Below are positions 37,494 through 47,095 of a DNA stretch of 64,000 nucleotides, one piece after another. Position 1 is the first letter of the stretch. Every line of letters starts with the position of its first letter. The position numbers were made by a program, and so were the translations under genes. A model generated the notes under the pieces. The model ran no database searches. It was given only the letters and a program-made list of their open reading frames with translations, and was not told the origin of the DNA. Location of the stretch: positions 33,099 to 97,098 of the forward strand of contig CANJMO010000003.1 in assembly GCA_947475845.1 (NCBI GenBank). Reading direction: 5' to 3'. This stretch comes from Caulobacteraceae bacterium (GTDB lineage: Bacteria; Pseudomonadota; Alphaproteobacteria; Caulobacterales; Caulobacteraceae).

Positions 37494-37889
37494 TTACGGC
37501 GCGGCCTTGACCGTCGCCAGATAGGCGGCGAGGTCAGCGCGGTCGGTTTCGGGCCCGACGCGGATCGGCATGGCGGTGCCCGGGTACATCTTCTGCGGAT
37601 TGGCCAGGAATTCGGTGAGGACGGCTTCCGACCAGGGGGCCATGGCGTCCATCATCGCCTGGGTATAGCTGCCGAAGTTGGGGTCCGACGCCGGCTTGCG
37701 GCCGACGATGCCGACCAGGCTCGGCCCCTGCCCGCCCTCGCCGTCGCCCTTGCCCGCCAGGTGGCAGACCCCGCATTGCTGGCGGAACAGGGTCTTGCCG
37801 TTGGCGGCGTCGGCGGCCTGGGAAACAGACGGCGCGGTCAGCGCGAGGAGGGCGCCGAACGCAACCGCCGCGGAAACAAAGGTCTTCAT
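37494..37889 (-). CDS. periplasmic cytochrome c, partner of the sugar dehydrogenase
   Basis: This 131-residue protein has a signal peptide ending SQAADAA, one haem site CGVCHLAGKG and a distal Met candidate in PGTAMPIRVG. It lies 12 bases after the PQQ-type dehydrogenase gene, so it is the likely electron acceptor for that enzyme. Confidence 0.9.
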   Translation of the reverse strand: MKTFVSAAVAFGALLALTAPSVSQAADAANGKTLFRQQCGVCHLAGKGDGEGGQGPSLVGIVGRKPASDPNFGSYTQAMMDAMAPWSEAVLTEFLANPQKMYPGTAMPIRVGPETDRADLAAYLATVKAAP

Positions 37890-37901
37890 GAAGCCTCGTG
37901 C

Positions 37902-39257
37902 TTACTTGTTAGTGTGGGCGACGCGCCAGACCACGTTGCCGCCGTCGTCGCTGACGAGCAAGGCGCCGTCCTGCGCTTCGAGCACGCCCACCGGGCGGCC
38001 CCAGACGTCGGCGTCGGAATTGACGAAGCCGGTCAGGAAGTCGGTGTACTGGCCGGTCGGGGTCCCGTTCTTCAGGTGCACCCGCACCACCTTGTACCCG
38101 GTGCGCTTGGCCCGGTTCCACGAACCGTGCAGGGCGACGAAGGCGTCGCCGCTGAAGTCCTTGGGGAAGGCCGAGGCGCCGGCGGAGGCGCCGTAGAAGG
38201 CCATCTGCAGCGGGGCCGAGTGCGACTGGTAGAGCACGTCCGGAACGCTGACGTCCTTGACCAGATCCGGGCGCTCGCCGGCGTGGCGGGGGTCTTCATG
38301 GGCGCCGAGATAGTACCAGGGCCAGCCGTAGAACTGACCGGCCTTCACGCGGGTGGAATAGTCGGGCACCAGGTTGTCGCCGAGCAGGTCGCGCTCGTTG
38401 GTCGAGCACCACAGGTCGCCGTTGGTCGGGTTGGTGGTCAGGCCCGAGCAGTTGCGGATGCCGGTGGCGTAGACCTTCATATTCTTGCCTTCCGGCGTGG
38501 CGCTGAGCACCACCGCCCGGTAGGTCTCGTCGGCCCAGCCGGCGCCGCGGCCGTACTCGGCCTCCCACTTCTTGACCTCGTCGGCGCTCTTCTTGGGCAT
38601 GGTCTCGGCCACGTTGGAGCCCGAGCCGACCGCGACGAACAGCTTGGAGCCGTCTTGCGAGAAGGCCAGGTCGCGGGTCCAGTGACCGCCGCCGCCGGGC
38701 ACCTTGGCGATCACGGTCTCGGACGGGCCGGACGCCTTCAGGTCGCCGGCCTTGTAGGGATAGCGGACCACGGAGTCGGTGTTGGAGATGTAGACCCACT
38801 TGGGGTTCTTCTGCGGGAAGAAGGCGATGCCGAAGGGCTGGTTGAAGCCGTCGGCGAAGACGGTCACGTCGGCCGCGCCGCCGCCGGCCTTGGGCCGCAT
38901 CACGCTGATCTTGCCGCCGTTGCTCTCGGCGATGAACACGTCGCCGTTGGGGGCCAGGGCCATGTGGCGCGGGCCCTGCATGCCGGTGGCGAACACCGAG
39001 ACGCTGAAGCCGGCGGGAACCTTGGGCAGGGCGCCGTCGGCGCGCTTGACCAGCTTGGGGTTGTTGCGGGTCGAGCCGGTGGCGAAGGGCGCCGGGATGG
39101 TGTCGGCGGTCAGGTGACGGGTGACGCCCGGAGCATCGCTGGTGTAGTCGCCATAGGCGGCGGGGCCGGTCAGCACGGCGTCGGCGGCCAAGGCGGGCGC
39201 GAACGAGGCGGTGAGCGGGGCGGCAGCGACGGCCGCCAGCAGGATGTAGAGCTTCAT
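37902..39257 (-). CDS. PQQ-dependent aldose/sorbosone dehydrogenase family protein
   Basis: This 451-residue exported protein has a signal peptide (ending PALAADA) and a six-bladed propeller of the soluble glucose/L-sorbosone dehydrogenase family. Clear segments are MQGPRHMALAPNGDVFIAES, LTTNPTNGDLWCSTNERDLL and VKAGQFYGWPWYY, and FVALHGSWNR near the cofactor site. GGAGGAAAG precedes the chosen ATG. It oxidises an aldose at C1 with PQQ, passing electrons to the following cytochrome. PQQ synthesis genes are not in the window. Confidence 0.88.
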   Translation of the reverse strand: MKLYILLAAVAAAPLTASFAPALAADAVLTGPAAYGDYTSDAPGVTRHLTADTIPAPFATGSTRNNPKLVKRADGALPKVPAGFSVSVFATGMQGPRHMALAPNGDVFIAESNGGKISVMRPKAGGGAADVTVFADGFNQPFGIAFFPQKNPKWVYISNTDSVVRYPYKAGDLKASGPSETVIAKVPGGGGHWTRDLAFSQDGSKLFVAVGSGSNVAETMPKKSADEVKKWEAEYGRGAGWADETYRAVVLSATPEGKNMKVYATGIRNCSGLTTNPTNGDLWCSTNERDLLGDNLVPDYSTRVKAGQFYGWPWYYLGAHEDPRHAGERPDLVKDVSVPDVLYQSHSAPLQMAFYGASAGASAFPKDFSGDAFVALHGSWNRAKRTGYKVVRVHLKNGTPTGQYTDFLTGFVNSDADVWGRPVGVLEAQDGALLVSDDGGNVVWRVAHTNK

Positions 39258-39345
39258 TGTTCTTTCCTCCGCCCGCGTTGACCGTACAACTCCAGGCGAG
39301 CGGACTATATCTCGGCCCAGCGGCTTGTCACCTGGGATGGACACG

Positions 39346-40425
39346 TCAACGGCAGACAGCCTGCCGGGTGGCGGGCATGAGCACCACGAAATCGGGCTTT
39401 ACGGCATCGAACACACGACGGTCGAAGCGGCAGTCGGCCATGTGGGTCCAGGCCAGGCGCACACGCGCGCGGCGGAAATACTGGGCCATGAAGTCGGAGG
39501 TGTAGCTATCGCCGACGATCAGCACCGTCGGCCCGGGCTGCGGTGGTTGCAGGAAAGCGGGCGGATAGACGCCGTGGTCCACGCCGGGGACTTCGCCCGT
39601 CAGGGGACGGCTGTCGGGGCCCTCCGGCGGTTGCGGTAGCATCTCGGCGGGCAGGTCCACAAGGCCCGACAGGCGTACAAGGTCGGAGTCCGCCGCCGCG
39701 GTCGGACGCCAGTTCATCGCCTGCGGATCGATGCGCCAGCCCGGCTGGCCCATAGCCTGCGCCATGCCATTGAACGCAGCTAGGGCGCCGATGTTGGTCC
39801 AGTGACTGTCGTGGCGCTGATAGACCGGCCCCTGCCCCTTGGCGGCCTGCATGGCCGGACGCAAATCCAGGGCGCGGGCACCGCATCCCTGCACGGCCTT
39901 CACAAGCAAATCGGCTTGGGTCGTGGGGCCTTTGGGAACCCAGGCCGGCACAGCCTCAGGGTAGACCTCCGCCGACCCCGGCGCGGGGGCGAACAGGAAC
40001 GGGACCTTGCGGTTGTTCATCTCGGCTTGAAGACCACAGGCGAACACAGCGAAGCGCTGAGCGGCCTTGGCGTCCGTCTGGCCGCCGGTGGCGCCGAGCA
40101 GGCCGGGCTGTAGCAGCAGCCAGTCGCCCTCGCCCCGGATCACCGTGGTGTTGGCCGCCGAGGCAGGCTTGAGCCTGACGCGGGCGCTTAGCCACAGGTC
40201 GGCGAAGATCAGCTGCTGTCGCCCGGCGAAGTGATCCCGGATGTAGGCGTCCCAATCCGATGGCGAGAGCCCGCGCGGCGGGCCGGCCAGCATCCGCCGC
40301 TCCATCACCGAACGATCACGATAGGGCGTCACCGCCATGCCCAGGAGCGGCAGAACCAGCACCAGCAGGATCAGCGCCGCCAGGAAGCGGCGGCCGGGCT
40401 GCAGCAAAGGGCGCGCTCGGTTCAT
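39346..40425 (-). CDS. AlgJ/AlgX-like SGNH O-acetyltransferase, membrane-anchored
   Basis: This 359-residue protein has one N-terminal membrane anchor (FLAALILLVLVLPLLGMAV) and a periplasmic SGNH domain: VYQRHDSHWTNIGA for the Asp-x-His pair and IVGDSYTSDFM for the nucleophile Ser. Proteins of this layout acetylate exopolysaccharides with an MBOAT partner, which is encoded two bases upstream. The start is the ATG just past the MBOAT stop; the longer reading from 40974 is another frame of the MBOAT gene. Confidence 0.83.
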   Translation of the reverse strand: MNRARPLLQPGRRFLAALILLVLVLPLLGMAVTPYRDRSVMERRMLAGPPRGLSPSDWDAYIRDHFAGRQQLIFADLWLSARVRLKPASAANTTVIRGEGDWLLLQPGLLGATGGQTDAKAAQRFAVFACGLQAEMNNRKVPFLFAPAPGSAEVYPEAVPAWVPKGPTTQADLLVKAVQGCGARALDLRPAMQAAKGQGPVYQRHDSHWTNIGALAAFNGMAQAMGQPGWRIDPQAMNWRPTAAADSDLVRLSGLVDLPAEMLPQPPEGPDSRPLTGEVPGVDHGVYPPAFLQPPQPGPTVLIVGDSYTSDFMAQYFRRARVRLAWTHMADCRFDRRVFDAVKPDFVVLMPATRQAVCR

Positions 40426-40427
40426 GG

Positions 40428-41813
40428 TCAGAACCGATAGTAGAGGAAGGGGCTGTAGCTCCCGCCGGCCACCGCCAGCAGGCACAACAGCAGCAGGACT
40501 ACGACAGCTCCGGAATCGGCAAAACCGATCAGGCGCGGCCAGACGGGCAGCTTCAGCCTCGGCAGGCCGAACAGGGCCAGGGCGAGGGCGAGGGCGGCCA
40601 GCACCGCTTGGCCGGGCGCCGCGACCTTGCCCAGATCGAGGCCCAGCCCACCGATCCCGTTCAAGCCGATCATGCCGCGCCAGATCTCGCCCGCCGCCGC
40701 CAAGGTCGGTGAGCGGAACAGGACCCAGCCGAACACAACAGCGCCAAAAGCGTAGACCCAGCCGATCAGGCGCGGCGCCGTCTTGAGCGCCTTGCCGAGG
40801 CCCGCGCGCTCGGCGACGAGGAAAGCGCCGTGCCAGGCGCCCCACAGCAGAAAGGTCCAGTTGGCGCCGTGCCAAAGGCCGCACAGCACAAAGACGACGA
40901 TCAGGTTGCGATAGGTCCGCAGCGCCGAGCCGCGATTGCCGCCGAGCGGGATGTACAGATAGTCGCGGAACCAAGCCGACAGGGTCCTGTGCCAGCGCCG
41001 CCAGAACTCGGTGATCGAGGTCGAGCGGTACGGCAGGTTGAAGTTGCGCGGCAGGGAGAAGCCGAACGCCAGTCCCAGGCCGATGGCCATGTTGGAGTAG
41101 CCGGCGAAGTCGAAATAGATCTGCAAACTATAGGCCAGGGCCCCAGTCCAGGCGGTCAGCAGGCTCGGCGCCCTGGCGTGATCGAATACCGCGTCGGCCA
41201 GGGGCGCCAGGGGGTCTGCGATCAGCACCTTCATCGCCAGGCCGATCACCAGCATGCGCAGACCCGCCGAGGCCCTGCCCCAGCTATGGCGGCGCAGATG
41301 CAGGCGGAGCGCGATGTTTTTGTAGCGGACGATGGGCCCCGCGATCAGCTGCGGGAAGAAAGCGATGTAGAGGGCCACCTCGCGCAGAGAGCGGTTGGCC
41401 GCGAACCGCCGGCGGTAGACGTCGATCAGGTAGGACAGGGCGTGGAAGGTGAAGAAGGAGATGCCCAGCGGCAGGGCGATCTGGGTCCGCTTGATGCCGA
41501 TCAGCGCCAGATTGGCCGACAGGAAGTTGGCGTACTTGAAGACGATCAGAACCGCGAGGTTGACCGCGACGGCGGCGCCTAACGCCCCTGCCCTCGCCCG
41601 GCCTTCGCGCCCATCGATCCAGCGGGCGGCGGTGTAGTTGAAGCCGATCGAGGCCAGCATCACCGCGATCATCACCGGCTCGCCCCAGGCGTAGAAGGCA
41701 AGGGACAAGATCAGCAGCACCGCGTTCTTCAGCGCCATGCCGCGCACGGCGAAGTACAGCGCCAGGCTCAGCGGCAGGAAGACGAACAGGAAGGTCGGGG
41801 ACGAGAAGACCAC
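40428..41813 (-). CDS. MBOAT-family O-acyltransferase (AlgI-like)
   Basis: This 461-residue polytopic protein has the MBOAT signatures of AlgI: LPLGISFFTFHALSYLIDVY, FFPQLIAGPIVRY, ITEFWRRWHRTLSAWFRDYL and the catalytic His in CGLWHGANWTF. It moves acetyl groups across the inner membrane for the SGNH partner. Together they suggest O-acetylation of a cell-surface polysaccharide; no glycosyltransferase genes are adjacent. Confidence 0.9.
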   Translation of the reverse strand: MVFSSPTFLFVFLPLSLALYFAVRGMALKNAVLLILSLAFYAWGEPVMIAVMLASIGFNYTAARWIDGREGRARAGALGAAVAVNLAVLIVFKYANFLSANLALIGIKRTQIALPLGISFFTFHALSYLIDVYRRRFAANRSLREVALYIAFFPQLIAGPIVRYKNIALRLHLRRHSWGRASAGLRMLVIGLAMKVLIADPLAPLADAVFDHARAPSLLTAWTGALAYSLQIYFDFAGYSNMAIGLGLAFGFSLPRNFNLPYRSTSITEFWRRWHRTLSAWFRDYLYIPLGGNRGSALRTYRNLIVVFVLCGLWHGANWTFLLWGAWHGAFLVAERAGLGKALKTAPRLIGWVYAFGAVVFGWVLFRSPTLAAAGEIWRGMIGLNGIGGLGLDLGKVAAPGQAVLAALALALALFGLPRLKLPVWPRLIGFADSGAVVVLLLLCLLAVAGGSYSPFLYYRF

Positions 41814-41921
41814 GGCGCCAGCCTATCCGGATTCAGCCTCAAAGCATCACGCCCAGCCATGGCCGGCCCGCGAGGGCCGCCACGACTGGGCGCGTCAGCT
41901 CAGTCAGCCGAGGAGTTCGGC

Positions 41922-43469
41922 TTATGGATAGTTACGGCCCGGCAGGGCCGCCGGAGCGCGGATTTCGGCGCGGGCCAGTTCGGCGTCGTCCGGGGTGATC
42001 ATCTTCTGGGCCAGCATCTGGTCCAGCACCGGCAGAGCCTTGGCTTCGCGGGCCGCGGGCGTGCCATAGACGCTGGTCAGATGCTTCCAGCTCATCGGCA
42101 CATCGTGACCCAGTTCCGGGCAGTTACCCGGGCCGGGGCCACCCATCACGGTGACGACGTCGGGCGCGTCGGACCAGGGGCTGCGAACGCCGCCCTTGGC
42201 GTAACCGTACTGATCCAGGTCGGACAGCTTGCCGTCGGCGGCGACGACGAAGCGCGGGGCCTTGGGCGGAACTACGCCATTGGCCCAGCCTTCAAGATTG
42301 CTCAGGCCCGCGTCGAACGCGTACTTCATCAGCGGGCTGGCGCTCAGGAAATATTCCGGGGTGCAGCGGGCGGTGAAGGGATACTGCACGGTGCCTTGCA
42401 GGTTGCCGGCCTTGGTCTGGTCGGCCAGGGCGGGGAAGATGTCGTAGGCGTTCTTGTCCAGGTGGGGACCGGCGGCGATCTGATAGACGCGGAACTGGTC
42501 GTTCGGCGCGTCGCTGTCTTCACGCATGAAGCGGACCTGACCGGGATAGTCGGCCTGGGAGACCACCGCCACGATCGGAACGCCGACGTTCTTCAGCATG
42601 TTGTGAGGGTCGGTGGCGGCCGGGGCGGTGGCACAGTGGCTCAGGCGGCTGACGCCGCCAATGCCCTTGAACAGATAGCCGTCGTAGATCGGCTTGTTGC
42701 CCGGCAGGCGCACGGTGTTCTGCAGGCCCATGGCGTAGGTGGTCAGGTCGCTCTGGCCGCCGGACTGGGCGGTCATGAACAGGTGCTTGACGTTGTAGCC
42801 GGCCAGCGGATTGCCCGAGGCGGTGTTGTTCTTCATCAAGGCGCCGACCTGGGCCAGCACGTCGAAGCGTAGGCCTTCTTCCATGACGTCGCCGTTTTCG
42901 CCGGTGCGGCAGGCCAGGGACATGCCGGGAGAGAAGTTAAGGTCGGCGTAGCGGGCGGCGTCCCACTTCTTCAGGCCGATGGTGGCCTTGGGAGGGGTGA
43001 TGATGGCAAAGGCGTCGCCCGTGCGCATCATGTGTTCCTTCATGTAGCCCCACATCATGACCCAGTCGAAGCTGCGGGCGTCATTGACGATCTCGACCAC
43101 GACATTGCCGCTGAACTTGGTCTTGTCGGTCGGCTTACGGATCAGAACGCGGGTGCCGAACATATGGCCGCCCTGAGCGACCTCGACTCCACCGTCCTTG
43201 CCCCACTGATAGACGTTGGCCTTGCCGGTAACGATGGCCTCGACTTCGTCATAGCCGTGCGCCTTCAGGTCCAGCGGGATCAACTGGTCCGAAGAGCTCA
43301 AGAACGGCTTATAGAAATCGGTGACTTCGGGAATGCGCGCGTTCGGCATCGAAACCGTAATCACGCCCTTAGGAGCCGGCGGCGCCTTCTTCTGGGCCAG
43401 GGCGGTCCCGCCCATTGCCGTACTCGCCAGCAGGGCAAGAGCCGCCGCGATCTTCACGCCGTTGCGCAT
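41922..43469 (-). CDS. secreted alpha/beta-hydrolase domain protein of unknown substrate
   Basis: This 515-residue protein has a signal peptide ending GTALAQ. It has the features of the large alpha/beta-hydrolase_10 type family: VVVEIVNDARSFDWVMMWGY in the N-terminal part, the putative nucleophile region HLFMTAQSGGQSDLTTY, and IVAVVSQADYPGQ. Members occur in Caulobacterales and sphingomonads and are not well characterised. It appears monocistronic. Confidence 0.75.
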   Translation of the reverse strand: MRNGVKIAAALALLASTAMGGTALAQKKAPPAPKGVITVSMPNARIPEVTDFYKPFLSSSDQLIPLDLKAHGYDEVEAIVTGKANVYQWGKDGGVEVAQGGHMFGTRVLIRKPTDKTKFSGNVVVEIVNDARSFDWVMMWGYMKEHMMRTGDAFAIITPPKATIGLKKWDAARYADLNFSPGMSLACRTGENGDVMEEGLRFDVLAQVGALMKNNTASGNPLAGYNVKHLFMTAQSGGQSDLTTYAMGLQNTVRLPGNKPIYDGYLFKGIGGVSRLSHCATAPAATDPHNMLKNVGVPIVAVVSQADYPGQVRFMREDSDAPNDQFRVYQIAAGPHLDKNAYDIFPALADQTKAGNLQGTVQYPFTARCTPEYFLSASPLMKYAFDAGLSNLEGWANGVVPPKAPRFVVAADGKLSDLDQYGYAKGGVRSPWSDAPDVVTVMGGPGPGNCPELGHDVPMSWKHLTSVYGTPAAREAKALPVLDQMLAQKMITPDDAELARAEIRAPAALPGRNYP

Positions 43470-43557
43470 AGTCTATCTCCCCAATTAAGCCAGCCTCTCC
43501 CGGGCCGACATCTCTTGCCGACTGAATTCGCAAAAATAGCGGCATTACACAATGAAT

Positions 43558-44238
43558 TTATCGCGAGCGCCCGGTGTTGCGTTGTCCACTTGACCTGTCG
43601 CGCACAGCCTTGAACTCGGAGGCGGGGTACCAGCCGGGCCAGGCGCCGCTGTTGGCCAGGTCACGGCCCATGCGGTAGAGCAGCTCCAGATCCTGTACTT
43701 GGCCTGACAGATCCCAGTCCGCCGACCATTCATCCGCCGGCTGATGATACTTGTCCTTTACATAAGCCGCCTTGCCGGCGGGGACGCCGCCTTTGATGAG
43801 ATCATTGCCCGAACCGATCGAGATCGCCGGGACCCCGACTTTGGCCAGGGGGAAGTGGTCGGAACGGTAGAAGTGGCCAGCCTCCGGCTCCTGATCTGGG
43901 GAGTAGTAGCGCCCTTCCGCCTTCAGATAGCGGGTGAGGGTGTCCTGCAGGTCGGTCTGACCCGAGCCTGAGGTCGAGAGGTTGCGGGCGCGCCCGTAGA
44001 CGTCGAGCGCGTCCATGTTCAGGTCCGCGACGGTCTTGGCCAGGGGATAGACCGGGTGAGCGGCGTAGTAGGTCGAGCCGAGCAACCCCTTCTCCTCGGC
44101 GGTCACCGACATGAACACCACAGAGCGTTCGGTGCGCGGAGCCTTGGCCCCCTGCGCCATGTCCGCCAGTTCGAGGATCATGCCGAGCACATAGGTGCGG
44201 ACCTGCTCCTCCTCGGACGTGCTGGGTCGAATGGTCAT
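43558..44238 (-). pseudogene. M28 peptidase remnant with replaced N-terminus
   Basis: From residue 20, the product matches the C-terminal half of a secreted M28 aminopeptidase: MILELADMAQGAKAP, VTAEEKGLLGSTYYA, NMDALDVYGRARNLS, FYRSDHFPLAKVGVPAIS and DKYHQPADEWSADWD. Missing are the signal peptide, the protease-associated region and the first zinc ligands that normally precede the DNASG block. Instead, an unrelated 19-codon leader (MTIRPSTSEEEQVRTYVLG) with its own ribosome site (AGGAAGAGG) is fused in frame. Activity is unlikely. An AT-rich island lies directly upstream. Confidence 0.7.
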
Positions 44239-44678
44239 CGGCCTCTTCCTGAACAGTGCGTGGCCCAGGTCCGTCGCTGGGACACGAGGTCTCGACGGCG
44301 GGGGCGCATGGCGTACGGGAGATTATAGAGAATCGATAAGTCGAAAGAACCCGGCAATCAAAATTCGCTCAGCTTGATCATCATTTGGGTGCTGAACAAT
44401 GACCCAGGCTTCATCGAATGAAAATTTCATCGTTGCAATGCATATATTGCGGCACAAAAATCGTGCAATGCCTTCACATTTCTCCAACATTACATCATCA
44501 TGAAGAATATTTCTGCCGATTGATTAAAATCAATTTCCTTCTTTGCAGTGTATGCATGATTCAATATTGCCAGAGAGACTGCGGATCAGGCGCAGGGCCG
44601 CGCAGCGAGCATTGAGCTTGGCTAGCTAAATTCACCTGTAGGGCCGCTAAAATACCCGCGGGTCGAAAATTCGACCGA
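44239..44678. other. 440-bp gene-poor stretch holding an AT-rich island
   Basis: The core (44401-44580) counts 67 G/C in 180 bases (37%), against roughly two thirds in the surrounding genes. No transposase, integrase, tRNA or terminal repeat is visible. A 65-codon reading frame inside has four Cys in CxxC pairs but no other support. It separates two damaged genes. Confidence 0.6.
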
Positions 44679-45281
44679 TCACAACGCCGCTCGCTTGAAG
44701 AGCAGCGCCTGAAAGTCACCGGCGATCTGCTCGACACACAGATTCTTTTAGGCGAACGGGCCCTGGGGATCCTCGGCGTGGGCCAACATGGTGGCGTTCG
44801 CCTCGAAGATAAGAAGGCGGCCATCGGGCAGGACGGAGAAATCAACTCCGCAGTAGTCCAGATCCAGCCGGCGGCCGATTTCACGGATCGCGGCCATGCC
44901 TCGCGCGCCAATGGCGGCGACCGGATCGGCCAGGAACCTCGCCTCCTCCGCCCGGCGCTCGGCGAACCCGGTCAGGGTCAGGGCCCGCTTGAAGCAGCGC
45001 TCCGCGTCGGACGGCCGGTCCCGCTCGGTGTAGATATGGCCCAGGTCCAGCTGCGCCTGGGGGTGTTCTGGACTGAGGGCCGCGGCCAGCTCCAAGCTCA
45101 TCACGGCCGGCTCGATCGCCGCGATCGCCTCAAGCACCCGAGCGCGCAGAGCCAGAGTCGCGCCATCGTGCGGTCGCCGCGCGGCCAACACTTCGACGGC
45201 CATCATCGCCTCCGCCGCCCTGCGCTCGCCCAGGAGGTCCGCGGCCTGTTGCAAGGCGATGTGATGATCTGTGGTTAGCAT
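44679..45281 (-). pseudogene. TPR / ATP-grasp protein with internal deletion and in-frame TAA
   Basis: The N-terminal 105 residues are TPR-like helices (LALRARVLEAIAAIEPAVM, LSPEHPQAQLDLGHIYTERD). At ALTL-TGFAERR they join directly to the end of an ATP-grasp domain (IGRRLDLDYCGVDFSVLPDG, LIFEANATMLAHAE). The family has several hundred residues in between. Codon 178 is TAA, after which the same frame continues KNLCVEQIAGDFQALLFKRA, the family's normal end (usually FAYKN). So there are two lesions: a frame-preserving deletion and a nonsense codon replacing Tyr. Confidence 0.75.
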
Positions 45282-45321
45282 GGGGACCGCCCAACCAATC
45301 CGGATTCGGCTTCAAAGCAAA

Positions 45322-45349
45322 ACGGGGTTCCGCGATCGCGGAACCCCGT
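45322..45349 (-). terminator. rho-independent terminator of the porin gene
   Basis: This is a perfect 28-base GC-rich palindrome starting ACGGGGTTCCGCG. Read on the minus strand, the hairpin is followed by TTTTG, and it lies about 37 bases after the porin stop. Confidence 0.8.
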
Positions 45350-45385
45350 CTGGATATCCGGTCAGACCGTCAGTCCCCCTTGCCG

Positions 45386-46741
45386 CTACCAGCGCAGCTG
45401 AGTGAAGATGCCGAACTCGTCGTAGGTTCCGTCACGGCTGCCGCCGATCACGCCGTTGGCGGTGTTGATCGAGCCGTTGTCGATCTTGTCGCGCTTGTAG
45501 ACCAGCGCCAGATCGACGATCCGGGTCGGGCTGTAGGACACGCCGAAGTTGAAATAGTTGTCCTTCACGCTCGGCTTGGCGCTCTGGGTCGGCTGCACCC
45601 ACTGATAGTTGCCGAACAGGGCGTATTTCGGCGCGAAGTTGTAGGTCGCGAAGGCCGAGTAGCCCTTCGATTTGTCGGCGGTGATCGAGGTCACGTTGTT
45701 CCAGTTGGTGGCTTCGAAATACTCGGCGCCGACGCGGAAGTCCTTGTCGACCCAGGCGGCCATGGCGTTGAGGCGATTGGCGGTGTGCGGCGCCCCGGGG
45801 GCAGCCAGGCCGACCACGTCTTTGCCCAGCTTGCCGGTGTAGCCGCCGACGGCCAGGTTGACCTTGTCGAGTACGACGTTGAAGCGGCCTTCGACGTCCA
45901 CACCCTTGGAGCGCAGCGGTGTCTTGTAGCCGGCGCCGTCGACCACAGCGACATCGTAGTTGAACATGCCCTTGTTGAACTTGCCCTGGGCGTGCAAGCC
46001 CCAGTCGGACGAGGTGCCGTACTTGGTGCGATCGACGATCGTCTGTTCGATGTACCGGGTGCCGGTGATGTTCTCCATGTAGGGAATCCACGGCGCGTCG
46101 TTGGCGCCGGCCTGGATCACCAGGGCGTCGGAAATCTTGGCCTGCAGATAAGCCTTCTTGAGATAGAGGGCGGTCTGGCTGATCGCCGAGGCGTAGGCGA
46201 AGTCGGTGGTGATGTTGGCCGAGAAGGTGTCGTTGAACTTGTGGTCGATGCCGATGTAGAGGCGCTTGATGTCGAAGCCGACGCCGCTGGGCGCCACGCG
46301 GGTCCCGTTGGACTTCTGCTCGATGCTTGACAGGTTGGAGAACATGCGGCCGCTGACCACCGTGTTGTCCGTCCAGCTGGGCGCGGGCTTGATCGCCGCG
46401 ACCTGGGTCTTGACCTCAGCCGGAATGGTCTTGATCTGGGCCTGGGCTGTCTGGACAGCTTGGGCGCTGGCGGCCGCGCTGGCGGTGGCGCTGGCCTTGG
46501 CCTCGTCGGCCTGGGTCTGTGCGGTTTTTAGCTGGGCGCTGGCAGCCTGGGAAATAGCGGCCTGCTCGTCCAGGCGATCCTTGAGGAACTGAATCTGCTC
46601 GCGCAACTCGTCGATCTGAGCCTGCTGCCGGTCGATGACGGACGGCGTTTTGGCGGTCTTGGCCTCGGCCGCGGAGCCCATGGCGAAGGCGACGAGCACA
46701 CCGGCGGCAACGCCGCCGAAGAGGGAGGATTTCAGTTTCAT
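45386..46741 (-). CDS. outer-membrane porin with N-terminal coiled coil (OprP/O-like)
   Basis: This 451-residue protein has a signal peptide ending AAEAKTA, an N-terminal coiled coil (RQQAQIDELREQIQFLKDRL) and an Ala/Thr/Gln-rich linker. A beta-barrel follows, similar to the phosphate-selective porin OprO/OprP family (KRLYIGIDHKFNDTFSANI, RYIEQTIVDRTKYGTSSDWG), ending in Trp as outer-membrane proteins do. Ion specificity is not certain. A strong terminator follows the stop. Confidence 0.87.
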   Translation of the reverse strand: MKLKSSLFGGVAAGVLVAFAMGSAAEAKTAKTPSVIDRQQAQIDELREQIQFLKDRLDEQAAISQAASAQLKTAQTQADEAKASATASAAASAQAVQTAQAQIKTIPAEVKTQVAAIKPAPSWTDNTVVSGRMFSNLSSIEQKSNGTRVAPSGVGFDIKRLYIGIDHKFNDTFSANITTDFAYASAISQTALYLKKAYLQAKISDALVIQAGANDAPWIPYMENITGTRYIEQTIVDRTKYGTSSDWGLHAQGKFNKGMFNYDVAVVDGAGYKTPLRSKGVDVEGRFNVVLDKVNLAVGGYTGKLGKDVVGLAAPGAPHTANRLNAMAAWVDKDFRVGAEYFEATNWNNVTSITADKSKGYSAFATYNFAPKYALFGNYQWVQPTQSAKPSVKDNYFNFGVSYSPTRIVDLALVYKRDKIDNGSINTANGVIGGSRDGTYDEFGIFTQLRW

Positions 46742-47095
46742 CTTTAAGCGCCCCTTGTTGCGCTTCCCTTGTTCGGGAAGGCCGTGAGGCTCGCTTAGGC
46801 GCTATGCGTGACAGTCGGGCGAAAGTTGCACGACGGTTTTGCGACGTTGCATTTTCTCCATAGCCGGGGCCTTAAAGGCTATCCACCGGGCCGCTGAAGA
46901 CCCGCCCGTGAAGCCGAAGGAGCCGTCTGCGATTGCGTCAATTTGGCTCCTTTGCGTGACGGTGATGAAACGATTGAAATCGGTTGGCCTCGTCTATCGA
47001 AACACCCGCGCTCGATTTTCGAACTAAAAGACTGCTTTGCGCGGCTCCGGCGCGACCGATAAGGTTGGGTTCGGCCGATTCACTGGCATGCTGAC
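46742..47095. other. 354-bp divergent intergenic region upstream of porin and flippase
   Basis: I see no gene here. It holds an inverted repeat AAGGAGCC (46917-46924) and GGCTCCTT (46945-46952) with a 20-base loop, and a single CTGTCAC half-site on the minus strand (46808-46814). Neither is enough to name a regulator. Confidence 0.4.

Noticed and set aside
44418..44615. 65-codon frame with CxxC pairs in the AT-rich island
   Set aside because: It has no ribosome site and no family resemblance; the Cys pairs probably reflect AT-rich sequence by chance.
46808..46814. PhoB box upstream of the porin gene
   Set aside because: Only one CTGTCAC half-site is present; the second half at the required spacing does not match.
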